NCBI GenBank assembly: GCA_945883615.1
Contig: CAMCYB010000005.1
Coordinates: 1-61,166 of the forward strand
Reading direction: 5' to 3'
Origin: Bordetella parapertussis
GTDB lineage: Bacteria; Pseudomonadota; Gammaproteobacteria; Burkholderiales; Burkholderiaceae_B
DNA length: 61,166 bases
The position numbers were made by a program, and so were the translations under genes. This document shows positions 47,370 through 56,501 of the stretch, piece after piece; position 1 is the first letter of the stretch, and every line of letters begins with the position of its first letter. The notes beneath the pieces were generated by a model. It searched no databases, was not told where the DNA came from, and worked only from the letters and a program-made list of their open reading frames with translations.

Positions 47370-48461
47370 ATGAACGTTATTGAATATTACGAACAATCAT
47401 TAAAAGAGCGCGGTTTTAAACCCGACTCGGCACAACGACGCGCGGCAGAGCGCTTGCAGACTTTTTATGACGAATGGTCTGTTTATTTAAGTTATCGAAC
47501 AAATGCGGTGAAGCGATTGCTCAATCATCCACCTATTCCTCGTGGGGTCTACTTATGGGGTGGGGTCGGGCGCGGTAAAAGCTTTTTAATGGATGCTTTT
47601 TATAATACTGTTCCGCTTAAACGTAAAACGCGCGTGCATTTTCATGAATTCATGCGTAGTGTGCATCGCGAACTGAATGATGTAAGAGGCACTCAAGACC
47701 CACTCGACGAGGTAGCCAAACGTATCTCTCGTCGTTACCGTTTAATTTGCTTTGACGAGTTTCATGTGTCTGATGTGGCCGACGCCATGATTTTATATAA
47801 ACTTTTAACGGGTTTATTTAAAAATGGTACTGAATTTGTGATGACGTCTAATTATGAGCCTTGCACACTTTACCCTGATGGCTTACACCGAGACCGCTTG
47901 TTGCCAGCCATTGAATTCATTGAAAGCAAGATGGATATTCTCAATGTCGACAGTGGCATTGACTATCGTCGTCTTGCCTTTGACAAAGTTAAGGTTTTTC
48001 ATTACCCCAATGATGAGGTCGCCGAAGCTGCAGTGATCAACGCTTTTGAAACGCTCTCAGACACCCAACCGCTTGACCCCATATTAAATATTGAGCACCG
48101 AGAAATTAAGGCACTTGCCCGTTCGGGCAATGTGGTGTGGTTTGACTTTGCTACGCTATGCGGTGGTCCTCGATCACAAAACGATTATTTAGAACTTGCG
48201 AACCGCTTTCAAACCATTATTTTGTCAGGTGTGCCGTGTATGGGGCCGCGTCAAGCGTCTGAAGCGCGTCGTTTCACTTGGTTAATCGATGTGTTGTATG
48301 ACCACAATGTAAAGCTGATTATGTCAGCTGAGTGTGAGCCTGAAGCACTCTATACCGTTGGCCCATTGGCTAATGAGTTTCAGCGCACTGTTTCACGTAT
48401 TGAGGAAATGCAAACCAAAATGTACCTTGATCGTGAAAGACGCAAAACGGTTTCGCTTTGA
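47370..48461 (+). CDS. zapE: Cell division ATPase ZapE (AFG1-like)
   Basis: A 363-residue P-loop ATPase of the AFG1/ZapE family, which acts on the FtsZ ring and in protein quality control. Walker A is GGVGRGKSFLMDAF (about residues 65-78), Walker B is LICFDEFHVSDVADAMIL, and the arginine-bearing C-terminal region has FTWLIDVLYDHNVKLIMSAE. ATG 47370 gives the expected MNVIEYYEQSLKERGF start. No Shine-Dalgarno sequence is visible because the terminator of the preceding operon occupies that space. Confidence 0.92.
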   Translation: MNVIEYYEQSLKERGFKPDSAQRRAAERLQTFYDEWSVYLSYRTNAVKRLLNHPPIPRGVYLWGGVGRGKSFLMDAFYNTVPLKRKTRVHFHEFMRSVHRELNDVRGTQDPLDEVAKRISRRYRLICFDEFHVSDVADAMILYKLLTGLFKNGTEFVMTSNYEPCTLYPDGLHRDRLLPAIEFIESKMDILNVDSGIDYRRLAFDKVKVFHYPNDEVAEAAVINAFETLSDTQPLDPILNIEHREIKALARSGNVVWFDFATLCGGPRSQNDYLELANRFQTIILSGVPCMGPRQASEARRFTWLIDVLYDHNVKLIMSAECEPEALYTVGPLANEFQRTVSRIEEMQTKMYLDRERRKTVSL

Positions 48462-48569
48462 TTTTTTTATGACAGTCATGAGGTTTTACGCGTTAACTGA
48501 TAAGCAGTAACATGTTGGGTCTTGGTGCTTTACCCCTCTTATTTATTGATATGTTGAGTAGGCTTTAAA

Positions 48570-49940
48570 ATGAAAACGTGCGTCTTAACGGGTATTACGA
48601 CTTCGGGTACGCCGCACTTGGGGAACTATGTTGGCGCCATTCGCCCAGCTGTTCAAGCGAGTCTCACCCCCAATACTGAAGCATTTTTCTTTTTGGCAGA
48701 CTATCATGCGCTCATCAAATGTGAAGACCCTGATCGTATTGCGCGTTCGCGTCTTGAAATTGCCGCTACTTGGCTGGCAGCTGGGCTTGATCCAAATAAG
48801 GCCTTTTTTTATCGACAATCTGATATTCCCGAAATCACTGAATTAAGCTGGTTATTGACCTGTGTAACGGGTAAAGGTTTGATGAATCGAGCGCATGCTT
48901 ATAAAGCCTCGGTCGATGTGAATCGTGACAAACAAATTGAAGATGATGATGGCATCACGATGGGTTTATTTTCATACCCTATTTTGATGGCTGCTGATAT
49001 TTTGATGTTCAATGCCCATCAGGTACCCGTGGGTCGAGATCAACTGCAACATATTGAAATGACTCGAGATATTGCGCAACGCTTTAATCATTTGTTTGGC
49101 GCCGGTCGTGAGCTGTTTGTTTTGCCCCAAGCCATGATTCAAGATGACATGTCTGTCTTGCCCGGCCTAGATGGCCGAAAAATGTCGAAGAGTTATAACA
49201 ATACCGTTCCACTATTTGAAGGTGGTGCAAAAGCCCTTCAAACAGCTATCGCTAAAATCGTTACTGATTCAAAGGGCCCTGGCGAACCCAAAAATGCAGA
49301 AGACTCAAATTTATTGCCTATTTTTCAAGCCTTCGCCACCACAGATGAAGCGCAAATTTTTGTTGATAAACTCGCTCAAGGTATGAGTTGGGGCGATGCC
49401 AAAAGTGCCCTATGCTCTCAGGTTGAAGAGGCGTTAGCCCCATTGCGGGGCCGCTACGCAGACTTAATGGCACACCCAGATGATATTGAAGATATTCTCA
49501 TTAAAGGTGCGCTTCGAGCGCGTGAGCGCTCAGCCCCTTTCATGGCTGAGTTGCGCAGCGCAGTGGGGTTACGTTCATTTAAATCATCACAACCTTCAGC
49601 ACAGAAAAAAGCGACCCCTACAAAACAAAAAATGCCTCGTTTCGTGAGCTATCGCGATACCGATCAGCAATTTAGATTTAGATTACTTGATCAAGACGGC
49701 ACCGAGTTGTTTGCATCACTGCCACATACAGACCCCAAACAAGCGGGCAGTGTGATGCGTCAATTGCAACAACTGCCACAAGCAGTCACGGTAGATGTTG
49801 AATCAGACCATCAGTTTTTAGTGCGTATTGATCAGCAGTGCGTTGGCAAAAGTGTATTGTTTAACAGCCCAGCGCTTCGCGATGAGGTTTTGCAAAAAAC
49901 CCGATTGGCCATTATTGCTATCAGCCATTCTGACATCTAA
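48570..49940 (+). CDS. trpS: Tryptophanyl-tRNA synthetase with C-terminal extension
   Basis: A 456-residue class I synthetase charging tRNA-Trp. The HIGH-type motif is TTSGTPHLGNYVG at about residues 10-22 and the second motif is GRKMSKSYNN near 202. The usual bacterial enzyme is about 330-350 residues; here some 100 residues follow a Lys/Pro/Ser linker (near 340). The added domain (FRFRLLDQDGTELFASLPHTDPKQ, split repeats of beta strands) resembles the small YegP-like fold, an extension known in betaproteobacteria. Confidence 0.93.
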   Translation: MKTCVLTGITTSGTPHLGNYVGAIRPAVQASLTPNTEAFFFLADYHALIKCEDPDRIARSRLEIAATWLAAGLDPNKAFFYRQSDIPEITELSWLLTCVTGKGLMNRAHAYKASVDVNRDKQIEDDDGITMGLFSYPILMAADILMFNAHQVPVGRDQLQHIEMTRDIAQRFNHLFGAGRELFVLPQAMIQDDMSVLPGLDGRKMSKSYNNTVPLFEGGAKALQTAIAKIVTDSKGPGEPKNAEDSNLLPIFQAFATTDEAQIFVDKLAQGMSWGDAKSALCSQVEEALAPLRGRYADLMAHPDDIEDILIKGALRARERSAPFMAELRSAVGLRSFKSSQPSAQKKATPTKQKMPRFVSYRDTDQQFRFRLLDQDGTELFASLPHTDPKQAGSVMRQLQQLPQAVTVDVESDHQFLVRIDQQCVGKSVLFNSPALRDEVLQKTRLAIIAISHSDI

Positions 49941-50010
49941 AAAATCAAATCACTTAAAGTCACACCACAAGCGTGTCAGAGCGAATCATAAAACCAATGT
50001 TGCACCCATA

Positions 50011-50070
50011 TACCCAATTACACCTATTTACACCCATTTACACCCATTTACACCCATTTACACCCATTTA
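50011..50070. repeat. 10-bp tandem repeat between trpS and tex
   Basis: Four exact CACCCATTTA units occupy 50031-50070, preceded by one variant CACCTATTTA (50021-50030) and a weaker TACCCAATTA (50011-50020). The array lies in the 175-bp gap between the convergent ends of trpS and tex. No promoter or gene overlaps it and I see no intrinsic terminator in this gap. Confidence 0.92.
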
Positions 50071-50115
50071 AAAGTCTAAAACCCGTTGTTGGCGCAGTGA
50101 TACCCATTCGGTCAA

Positions 50116-52536
50116 TTATCGCTTAAGTTGACTAAAAGCCCGAGCCATGGCGCTTTCAGCGCTCGGTTGCGCGGGGCTTTTCAAACCTGATTTGCCCTGT
50201 GAACCGTAGTTTTTGTTTGCTCGATGACCTGCTTTGGCTTCGTGACCACTTGTACTGTTAGAGCTGTTTGTACTGTTGATTTGAGGCGCACGGGCGCCGA
50301 GGGCATCATCATCAAGACGCATCGTCAAGGCAATACGCTTACGAGCGGTATCGACTTCCATTACTTTAACTTTTACGGTTTGACCGACACGCACCACGTC
50401 ACGAGGGTCTTGCACAAATTGAGTTGACAGTGCCGAAATATGTACCAAACCATCTTGATGCACGCCAATATCAACAAAAGCGCCAAAGTTAGCTACGTTC
50501 GTCACCACCCCTTCTAAGGTCATACCAACTTTGAGGTCGTTAAGGCTTTCAATACCCTCTTCAAAACGAGCCGTTTCAAACGCGGGGCGCGGATCTCGAC
50601 CTGGCTTTTCAAGCTCAGACAAAATGTCTTGAACTGTGGGAATACCAAATTTGTCATCGGTAAATAAAGACGGGCTTAACGATTGCAAATGGCTTTTGTT
50701 GCCAATGGTTTGTTGAATATCAAGTTTCAAATGTCTTAAAATTTTATTCACAACCGGGTACGCTTCGGGGTGAACCGCTGACGCGTCTAGCGGGTTGTCG
50801 CCCCCGATGACCTTTAAAAACCCAGCGGCCTGTTCAAATGCTTTATCACCAAATCGGGTAACATCAAGAAGTGCTTTGCGGTTTTTAAACGCACCTTTGT
50901 TTTCGCGATGCGTCACAATGTGTTGTGCCAATGTGCTGTTCAAACCCGATACATGCATCAAAAGTGCAGCGGAAGCTGTATTGACATCAACCCCCACTGC
51001 ATTGACACAATCTTCAACAACCGTGTCGAGCGCACCCATCAATTGACGTTGATTAACATCATGTTGATACTGACCGACACCAATCGCCTTGGGCTCGATT
51101 TTGACTAGCTCAGCCAAAGGGTCTTGTAGGCGGCGAGCGATTGACACCGCACCGCGTAATGTCACATCTAGATCAGGAAATTCTTTAGCCGCGAGTTCAG
51201 AGGCTGAATAAATCGATGCGCCTGCTTCAGAGACAACAATGCGGGTGAGTTTTAAATCGGGGTTTGAGGTGCTTAAATGTGCAACCAGTTTTTCAGTTTC
51301 GCGCGATGCGGTACCGTTACCAATAGCAACCAATTCAATATTGTGTGTGCGAGCAATACGCGCTAAGGTGTTTAAACTACCGCTGACATCTTTACGCGGT
51401 TCAAATGGGTAAATGGTGGCAGTTTCAAGAACCTTACCGGTCACGTCAATCGCAGCGAGCTTCACACCAGTACGAATGCCAGGGTCAAGCCCCAATACCG
51501 CTTTAGGGCCCGCAGGGGCGGCTAGCAGCAAGTCTTTAAGGTTGGCAGCAAAAACCCGAATCGCTTCGGTTTCAGCCGACTCTCTTAAATTAGAAATAAA
51601 TTCGGTTTCAAAGGCCGTCAGCATTTTGACGCGCCACGTCCAGCGTGACACATCACCTAACCAACGTGAGCGAGCGCTGGCTTGCGGTGTAAAAGCATCG
51701 CTTGGTACGGCAAGTCGAACAGCTAAACGTTCAACGCATGGGTGCGGAATGAGAGCGTCTTCTTCAGCCGATAAACCAATACGTAAATCAAGCACACTTT
51801 GTTGACGGCCACGTAACATGGCCAGCATACGGTGCGAAGGCACTTTACGCAGCGGTTCAGAGAAATGAAACCAATCACGAAAATTGGCGCCTTCTGCTTC
51901 TTTACCTTCAACGACACGCGCATGCAAAAAACCATGTTGCCAAACATATTGACGCATATCGGCTACGACATCAGCTGTTTCGGCATACCGTTCAGCCAAA
52001 ATGTCGCGTGCACCCTCTAACGCACCTTTTGTATCAAGTATATTGGCTTCGCTGTTCAGGTATTGAGATGCCAATAACTCAGGTTCAGCTTTAAAGTCAT
52101 TTAATATCGCGTCAGCCAAGGGTTCTAAACCGGCTTCTCGGGCAATTTGCGCACGCGTTCGACGCTTGGGCTTGTAAGGGGCGTAAAGGTCTTCAAGGCG
52201 CTGTTTACTATCTGCTTCACGCAATGATTTTGCCAAAGCATCAGTCATATGCCCAAGTTGCTCAACAGAAATGATAACGGCTGTGCGCCTTTCTTCAAAA
52301 CTTGATAAATAGTCTAAGCGAGTTTCAAGGTTGCGTAGCACCGTATCATCAAGACCCCCGGTCGTTTCTTTGCGATACCGAGCAATAAATGGCACCGTGG
52401 AACCCTCATCAAGCAAACCCATGGTGGCTTTTATTTGTCTGGGTGCAACGTTGAGTTCGGTAGCGAGTTGCGTCACAATGCGTGCGCGAATGGCAGTTGG
52501 GTTTGAGAATTCAGGGCTTAATAAAATTGCAGTCAT
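50116..52536 (-). CDS. tex: Tex family RNA-binding transcription accessory protein
   Basis: An 806-residue cytoplasmic nucleic-acid-binding protein. In order it has the helical Tex N-domain (MGLLDEGSTVPFIARYRKETTGGLDD, described in parts), a YqgF/RNase H-like domain (VLGLDPGIRTGVKLAAID), helix-hairpin-helix motifs (SGLNSTLAQHIVTHRENKGAF) and an S1 domain near 650-720 (VTNVANFGAFVDIGVHQDGLVHIS). A Ser/Asn/Lys-rich tail ends it. Tex affects transcription and RNA handling; exact role is unclear in most bacteria. Confidence 0.95.
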   Translation of the reverse strand: MTAILLSPEFSNPTAIRARIVTQLATELNVAPRQIKATMGLLDEGSTVPFIARYRKETTGGLDDTVLRNLETRLDYLSSFEERRTAVIISVEQLGHMTDALAKSLREADSKQRLEDLYAPYKPKRRTRAQIAREAGLEPLADAILNDFKAEPELLASQYLNSEANILDTKGALEGARDILAERYAETADVVADMRQYVWQHGFLHARVVEGKEAEGANFRDWFHFSEPLRKVPSHRMLAMLRGRQQSVLDLRIGLSAEEDALIPHPCVERLAVRLAVPSDAFTPQASARSRWLGDVSRWTWRVKMLTAFETEFISNLRESAETEAIRVFAANLKDLLLAAPAGPKAVLGLDPGIRTGVKLAAIDVTGKVLETATIYPFEPRKDVSGSLNTLARIARTHNIELVAIGNGTASRETEKLVAHLSTSNPDLKLTRIVVSEAGASIYSASELAAKEFPDLDVTLRGAVSIARRLQDPLAELVKIEPKAIGVGQYQHDVNQRQLMGALDTVVEDCVNAVGVDVNTASAALLMHVSGLNSTLAQHIVTHRENKGAFKNRKALLDVTRFGDKAFEQAAGFLKVIGGDNPLDASAVHPEAYPVVNKILRHLKLDIQQTIGNKSHLQSLSPSLFTDDKFGIPTVQDILSELEKPGRDPRPAFETARFEEGIESLNDLKVGMTLEGVVTNVANFGAFVDIGVHQDGLVHISALSTQFVQDPRDVVRVGQTVKVKVMEVDTARKRIALTMRLDDDALGARAPQINSTNSSNSTSGHEAKAGHRANKNYGSQGKSGLKSPAQPSAESAMARAFSQLKR

Positions 52537-52645
52537 TCGTTTTTTGTCTCGCAGTATGAATTGAAAAGCTCAGGCGATTGTGCCATAAGATGATGTTCAA
52601 CACGGTGCGGGGTTATCATGCAACACACACTCAAAGAACTAAAGT

Positions 52646-54616
52646 ATGTTTGGAACTGATTTAGACGACATTTTTGCTGCTCAGGGGCCGCTGGCTAAGC
52701 AGTCTGACCGTTACCGTATGCGCGAGTCACAACGTGCTTTGGCGCACGATATTGCCCGCACCATCGAAAACCGTGGCACCCTCATTGCTGAGGCCGGTAC
52801 AGGCATTGGCAAAACATGGGCTTACCTTGTGCCCGCTATGATGGCGGGTGGCAAAGTGCTCATTTCAACCGGCACGCGCACGTTACAAGATCAACTCTAT
52901 AGCAAAGACTTTCCCCAGGTCAGAGCGTCGCTCAACGTCCCGGTTGTGACAGCCTTGCTAAAAGGTCGCAGCAACTATGTTTGCCACTATTACCTCGAAC
53001 GTTTACAAGAAGACCCACAAGGCTTGAAAGCCCGCGGCGAAGCCTATCAATTACGCCAAATCGCCCAGTTTGCAGAGCGATCAAAAACAGGTGATCGTGC
53101 CGAGTTGCAAACGGTACCAGAAGACGCTGATATTTGGTCACGCGTCACAGCCACACGCGAAAATTGCTTAGGGCAAGAGTGCCCACACGTTAAAGACTGT
53201 TTTGTTTACAAGGCTCGTCGTCTTGCGCAAGAGGCTGATGTTGTCGTGATCAATCATGCTCTCTTTATGGCCGATATGGCTTTAAAAGAAGAGGGCATCA
53301 CCGACTTACTGCCACAAGCTGACATTATTATTTTTGACGAAGCCCATCAGTTGCCTGAGACGGCTACGCGGTTTTTAGGAAAGCAGATATCAACGCATCA
53401 AATTATCGAGCTTGCACACTTAATTGAAGTGACAGGCTTAGCGCAAGCCCGTGAGGTTGCACCCTGGTCTACTTTGTCGCAAGCAATTGAAAACGCGACA
53501 AAAGTATTACGTCTTTCTTGTATCGCGCTTGAACAAATGCCCGCGCGACGGGCCACCTCAGAGGCTATACCCGACCCAGTCGCTTTCGAACAAGCCCGTA
53601 CTGAGTTAAATGAAGCGCTCGCAAAAGCACGTACTGCTTTAATTAGCCAACAAGAGCGGCATCCTGATTTGGCGGCTGCATTGCGTTCGCTTGATACGGT
53701 TCAAACGCGACTGACTCAGTGGGGGCAATCGTCAGCGTCAAACACAGTCGTACATTGGCTCGAGTTGGGTCTGCATCATTTGCGTTTACACAGCGCACCG
53801 CTATCGGTGGCCGAGCTTTTTACCAAAGAAACTGAAGTTGAACAGGCGCGCATATTTTTGTCAGCCACCTTAACTGTTAAGGGTGACTTTAATCATTTCA
53901 CTTCACGTTTAGGCCTTGAAAAAGCACAAACTGTTCGTTATGACTCGCCGTTTAGCTACCCAGAGCAAGCCTTGCTCTATGTGCCAACAGGCTTGCCGTT
54001 GCCGCAAGCGCCTAATTTTTTAAATCGCTTTGTTGATGCCTTGTTTCCCCTGATTCAAGCCGGTGAGGGCGCCACACTCGTACTGTGCACTACCCTCAGA
54101 GCGGTTGAGCGCGTGGCACAATTATTGGCCGAAATTTATGAGGCTAATCAAATTGAATGGCCTATCTTGCGGCAAGGCACACAAACCCGGCGTTTTTTAC
54201 TTGAAAAATTTCGCGATACACCCCATGCTGTTTTAGTGGGTAGCGCCAGCTTTTGGGAAGGCATTGATGTGGTGGGCAGTCAGCTAACAACTGTGGCCAT
54301 CGACAAGCTGCCTTTTGCACCGCCAGACGACCCTGTACTTGAAGCGCGGCTGAAAGTATGCCGTCAAGAAGGGGGCAACCCATTTATGTCTTTTCAGTTA
54401 CCCGAGGCGGCCATCACACTCAAGCAAGGTGCAGGTCGTTTGATACGCAGTGAACAAGATTGGGGTGTGCTGATGGTTGGCGACACCCGTTTGGTTGAAA
54501 AGCCATACGGACGTTTATTGTGGCAAGGTTTGCCGCCATTTAAACGCACACGCGTGCAGCAAGACGCTGTCAGCTTTTTAGTGACAAAGCGTGAAAGCGT
54601 AAAAACTTTAAAGTAA
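52646..54616 (+). CDS. DinG/YoaA-type ATP-dependent DNA helicase
   Basis: A 656-residue superfamily 2 helicase of the XPD/DinG group. Walker A is AEAGTGIGKT at 48-57, the Walker B box is FDEAHQLPE, and four cysteines (113, 174, 179, 185; SNYVCHYY and ENCLGQECPHVKDCF) form the iron-sulfur site. C-terminal motifs include SASFWEGIDVVG and QGAGRLIRS. It resembles YoaA more than full-length DinG. Its last 9 bp overlap the convergent bamD end. Role: DNA repair or R-loop unwinding. Confidence 0.9.
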   Translation: MFGTDLDDIFAAQGPLAKQSDRYRMRESQRALAHDIARTIENRGTLIAEAGTGIGKTWAYLVPAMMAGGKVLISTGTRTLQDQLYSKDFPQVRASLNVPVVTALLKGRSNYVCHYYLERLQEDPQGLKARGEAYQLRQIAQFAERSKTGDRAELQTVPEDADIWSRVTATRENCLGQECPHVKDCFVYKARRLAQEADVVVINHALFMADMALKEEGITDLLPQADIIIFDEAHQLPETATRFLGKQISTHQIIELAHLIEVTGLAQAREVAPWSTLSQAIENATKVLRLSCIALEQMPARRATSEAIPDPVAFEQARTELNEALAKARTALISQQERHPDLAAALRSLDTVQTRLTQWGQSSASNTVVHWLELGLHHLRLHSAPLSVAELFTKETEVEQARIFLSATLTVKGDFNHFTSRLGLEKAQTVRYDSPFSYPEQALLYVPTGLPLPQAPNFLNRFVDALFPLIQAGEGATLVLCTTLRAVERVAQLLAEIYEANQIEWPILRQGTQTRRFLLEKFRDTPHAVLVGSASFWEGIDVVGSQLTTVAIDKLPFAPPDDPVLEARLKVCRQEGGNPFMSFQLPEAAITLKQGAGRLIRSEQDWGVLMVGDTRLVEKPYGRLLWQGLPPFKRTRVQQDAVSFLVTKRESVKTLK

Positions 54617-55432
54617 ACGTAACGGGTTCCATTTGCTGTACTTATTTGGAAAACCATTGGCGATCAACGTTGTATTCGGAAAGTTTTTGAGCAAAACTCG
54701 CTCTGAATCTTTACTTAATTCAGTTAAGCCTAGTTTTTGATAAGACACCATCATAATGTAGAGCGCCATCTCAGAGGCAGGTACCCCTTCAAACTCGGTA
54801 ATGACGTTTTGGGCACGATTAATCGCTGCAACATAGGCTTGGCGATCATAGTAAAAGCGGGCTAAATGCACTTGGTGATCAGCCATAATATTAACTAGCC
54901 AATTCATACGCTTGCGCGCATCAGGTGAGTAGCGACTATCTGGAAATCGAGTCACTAAAGTGTTAAAGGCCTCGTAAGATTTACGTAATGCTTGGGGGTC
55001 ACGTTCAGACGGGTCTTGTTGGGTAAAACGAGAAAATGCTGCACTTGGGGGCGTAAATAAAATCAACCCCTTTAAGTAAAGCATGTAGTCAGTGCCTGGG
55101 TGATTGGGGTATTGCTGTTCAAAGCGAGCGATGGTCGCGAGTGCTTGTTCCGGTTCGTTTTGTTTCCATTGAACATAAGCCAAATTAATAAGTGCTTGTT
55201 GAGCAAATGGCCCAAATGGAAAGCGTGCTTCGATAGCGATGAACCGATCGCTAGCATCTTTATAATTGCCATCGTTCATTTCGGTGGTGCCGTCTTGAAA
55301 TAGCTTTTCAACAGACCAGTTTGCTGTTGGGTCAATGTCATCACCTTTAGATGCGCAACCACCTAAGGCAAGCAGAAAAAGAAACACAATCAAAACAGTT
55401 AAAAAAGACGAGCGTTTGCGACTTGAAACCAT
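54608..55432 (-). CDS. bamD: Outer membrane assembly lipoprotein BamD
   Basis: A lipoprotein of about 274 residues in the BAM complex that inserts outer-membrane proteins. The signal has the lipobox LALGGC, followed by TPR-like repeats: VEKLFQDGTTEMNDGNYKDASDRF, GPFAQQALINLAYVQWKQNEPEQA and SRYSPDARKRMNWLVN. I prefer ATG 55432 (MVSSRKRSSFLTV), which gives a compact signal peptide. GTG 55468 has a weak AAGGG upstream and would add 12 residues. It overlaps the helicase gene end by 9 bp. Confidence 0.92.
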   Translation of the reverse strand: MVSSRKRSSFLTVLIVFLFLLALGGCASKGDDIDPTANWSVEKLFQDGTTEMNDGNYKDASDRFIAIEARFPFGPFAQQALINLAYVQWKQNEPEQALATIARFEQQYPNHPGTDYMLYLKGLILFTPPSAAFSRFTQQDPSERDPQALRKSYEAFNTLVTRFPDSRYSPDARKRMNWLVNIMADHQVHLARFYYDRQAYVAAINRAQNVITEFEGVPASEMALYIMMVSYQKLGLTELSKDSERVLLKNFPNTTLIANGFPNKYSKWNPLRLL

Positions 55433-55526
55433 ACGATTCGGCAAACTATTTATAAAAGACAAAATCACAAATGATCCCTTGGTGTTAGCATTTGTACTTA
55501 TTATAAGATCTCAAAGCGTAACCAAC

Positions 55527-56501
55527 GTGGTTTCAGAAAAAGAAGTACTCGATGATGACGAAGCAGCCCGTTTTGTCGTGCCAGAATCTCTCGCGGGGGT
55601 GCGACTAGACAAGGTTTTAGCTACCCTCATGCCTGAACACTCTCGGGGTCGCATCCAAAACTGGTTGGAATCTGGTTACGTTCAGGTCAATCAACAGCCA
55701 GCTAAAATTCGCCAGACCACTAAATGGGGTGACACCATTTCAGTCTGGGCTCAGCCTGCACCCGAAGATTTGGCCTATAAACCTGAAGACGTGGCATTTG
55801 ATGTGGTCAGCGAATCGCCTAGCTGGATTATTGTGCAAAAGCCTGTTGGGCTTGTCACGCATCCGGGTTCAGGCAACTGGGGCGGCACGCTACTCAACGG
55901 GCTTTTATTTCGCTATCCAGAACTTGCTAGCGTGCCCCGCGCGGGTATCGTGCATCGGCTTGACAAAGATACGTCAGGTCTGATGGTGGTGGCGCGCACT
56001 GACATTGCCCAAACTCATTTAGTTAGGCAAATGCAGGCGCGTAGCGTGAGCCGCACATATATTGCCCTTGTGCATGGTCGCACCTTGCCTCAAGGTAAGG
56101 TTGACCGTCCAATCGGGCGTGATCAAAAAGTGCCTGTGCGCATGACCACAGAAAACCCCAATGCACCCCGTGAAGCCATTACGCATTACTCCTGCTTGCG
56201 CGAGGGCCAGTATGAAACCTTGGGTGTTTCTGAACTCATTTGCCAGCTTGAAACAGGCCGTACGCATCAAATTCGCGTGCATTTGGCTAGCCTTGGTCAC
56301 CCTTTGTTAGGCGACACCTTGTACGGTGGGCGACTCGCGGGTAGCATTAAACGGCAAATGTTACATGCCCAATCTTTGGCCTTTGACGACCCGCAAACGC
56401 AACTGCGTGTGCTGTTTGAATCAACTTTACCAGTCGATATGCAAGATATTGTCGACGCAACGGTTTGGAATCAAACCAAAACTGTTACCTATGCCAGATA
56501 A
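55527..56501 (+). CDS. rluD: 23S rRNA pseudouridine synthase RluD
   Basis: A 324-residue enzyme making pseudouridines in helix 69 of 23S rRNA. An S4 domain (GVRLDKVLATLMPEHSRGRIQNWLESGYV) precedes the RluA-type catalytic domain with active Asp in HRLDKDTSGLMVVAR and the later QLETGRTHQIRVHLASLGHPLLGD (described in parts). The frame is open from 55335, but that region overlaps bamD on the other strand. GTG 55527 gives the normal length. It is divergent from bamD, as in many proteobacteria. Confidence 0.92.
   Translation: MVSEKEVLDDDEAARFVVPESLAGVRLDKVLATLMPEHSRGRIQNWLESGYVQVNQQPAKIRQTTKWGDTISVWAQPAPEDLAYKPEDVAFDVVSESPSWIIVQKPVGLVTHPGSGNWGGTLLNGLLFRYPELASVPRAGIVHRLDKDTSGLMVVARTDIAQTHLVRQMQARSVSRTYIALVHGRTLPQGKVDRPIGRDQKVPVRMTTENPNAPREAITHYSCLREGQYETLGVSELICQLETGRTHQIRVHLASLGHPLLGDTLYGGRLAGSIKRQMLHAQSLAFDDPQTQLRVLFESTLPVDMQDIVDATVWNQTKTVTYAR

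Noticed and set aside
55335..55526. N-terminal extension of rluD
   Set aside because: It overlaps the bamD signal-peptide region on the other strand, is Lys/Arg-rich without similarity to RluD, and the normal length is reached from GTG 55527.
56326..56490. N-terminal extension of pgeF
   Set aside because: It lies within rluD in another frame and has no similarity to YfiH proteins. ATG 56491 gives the expected start.
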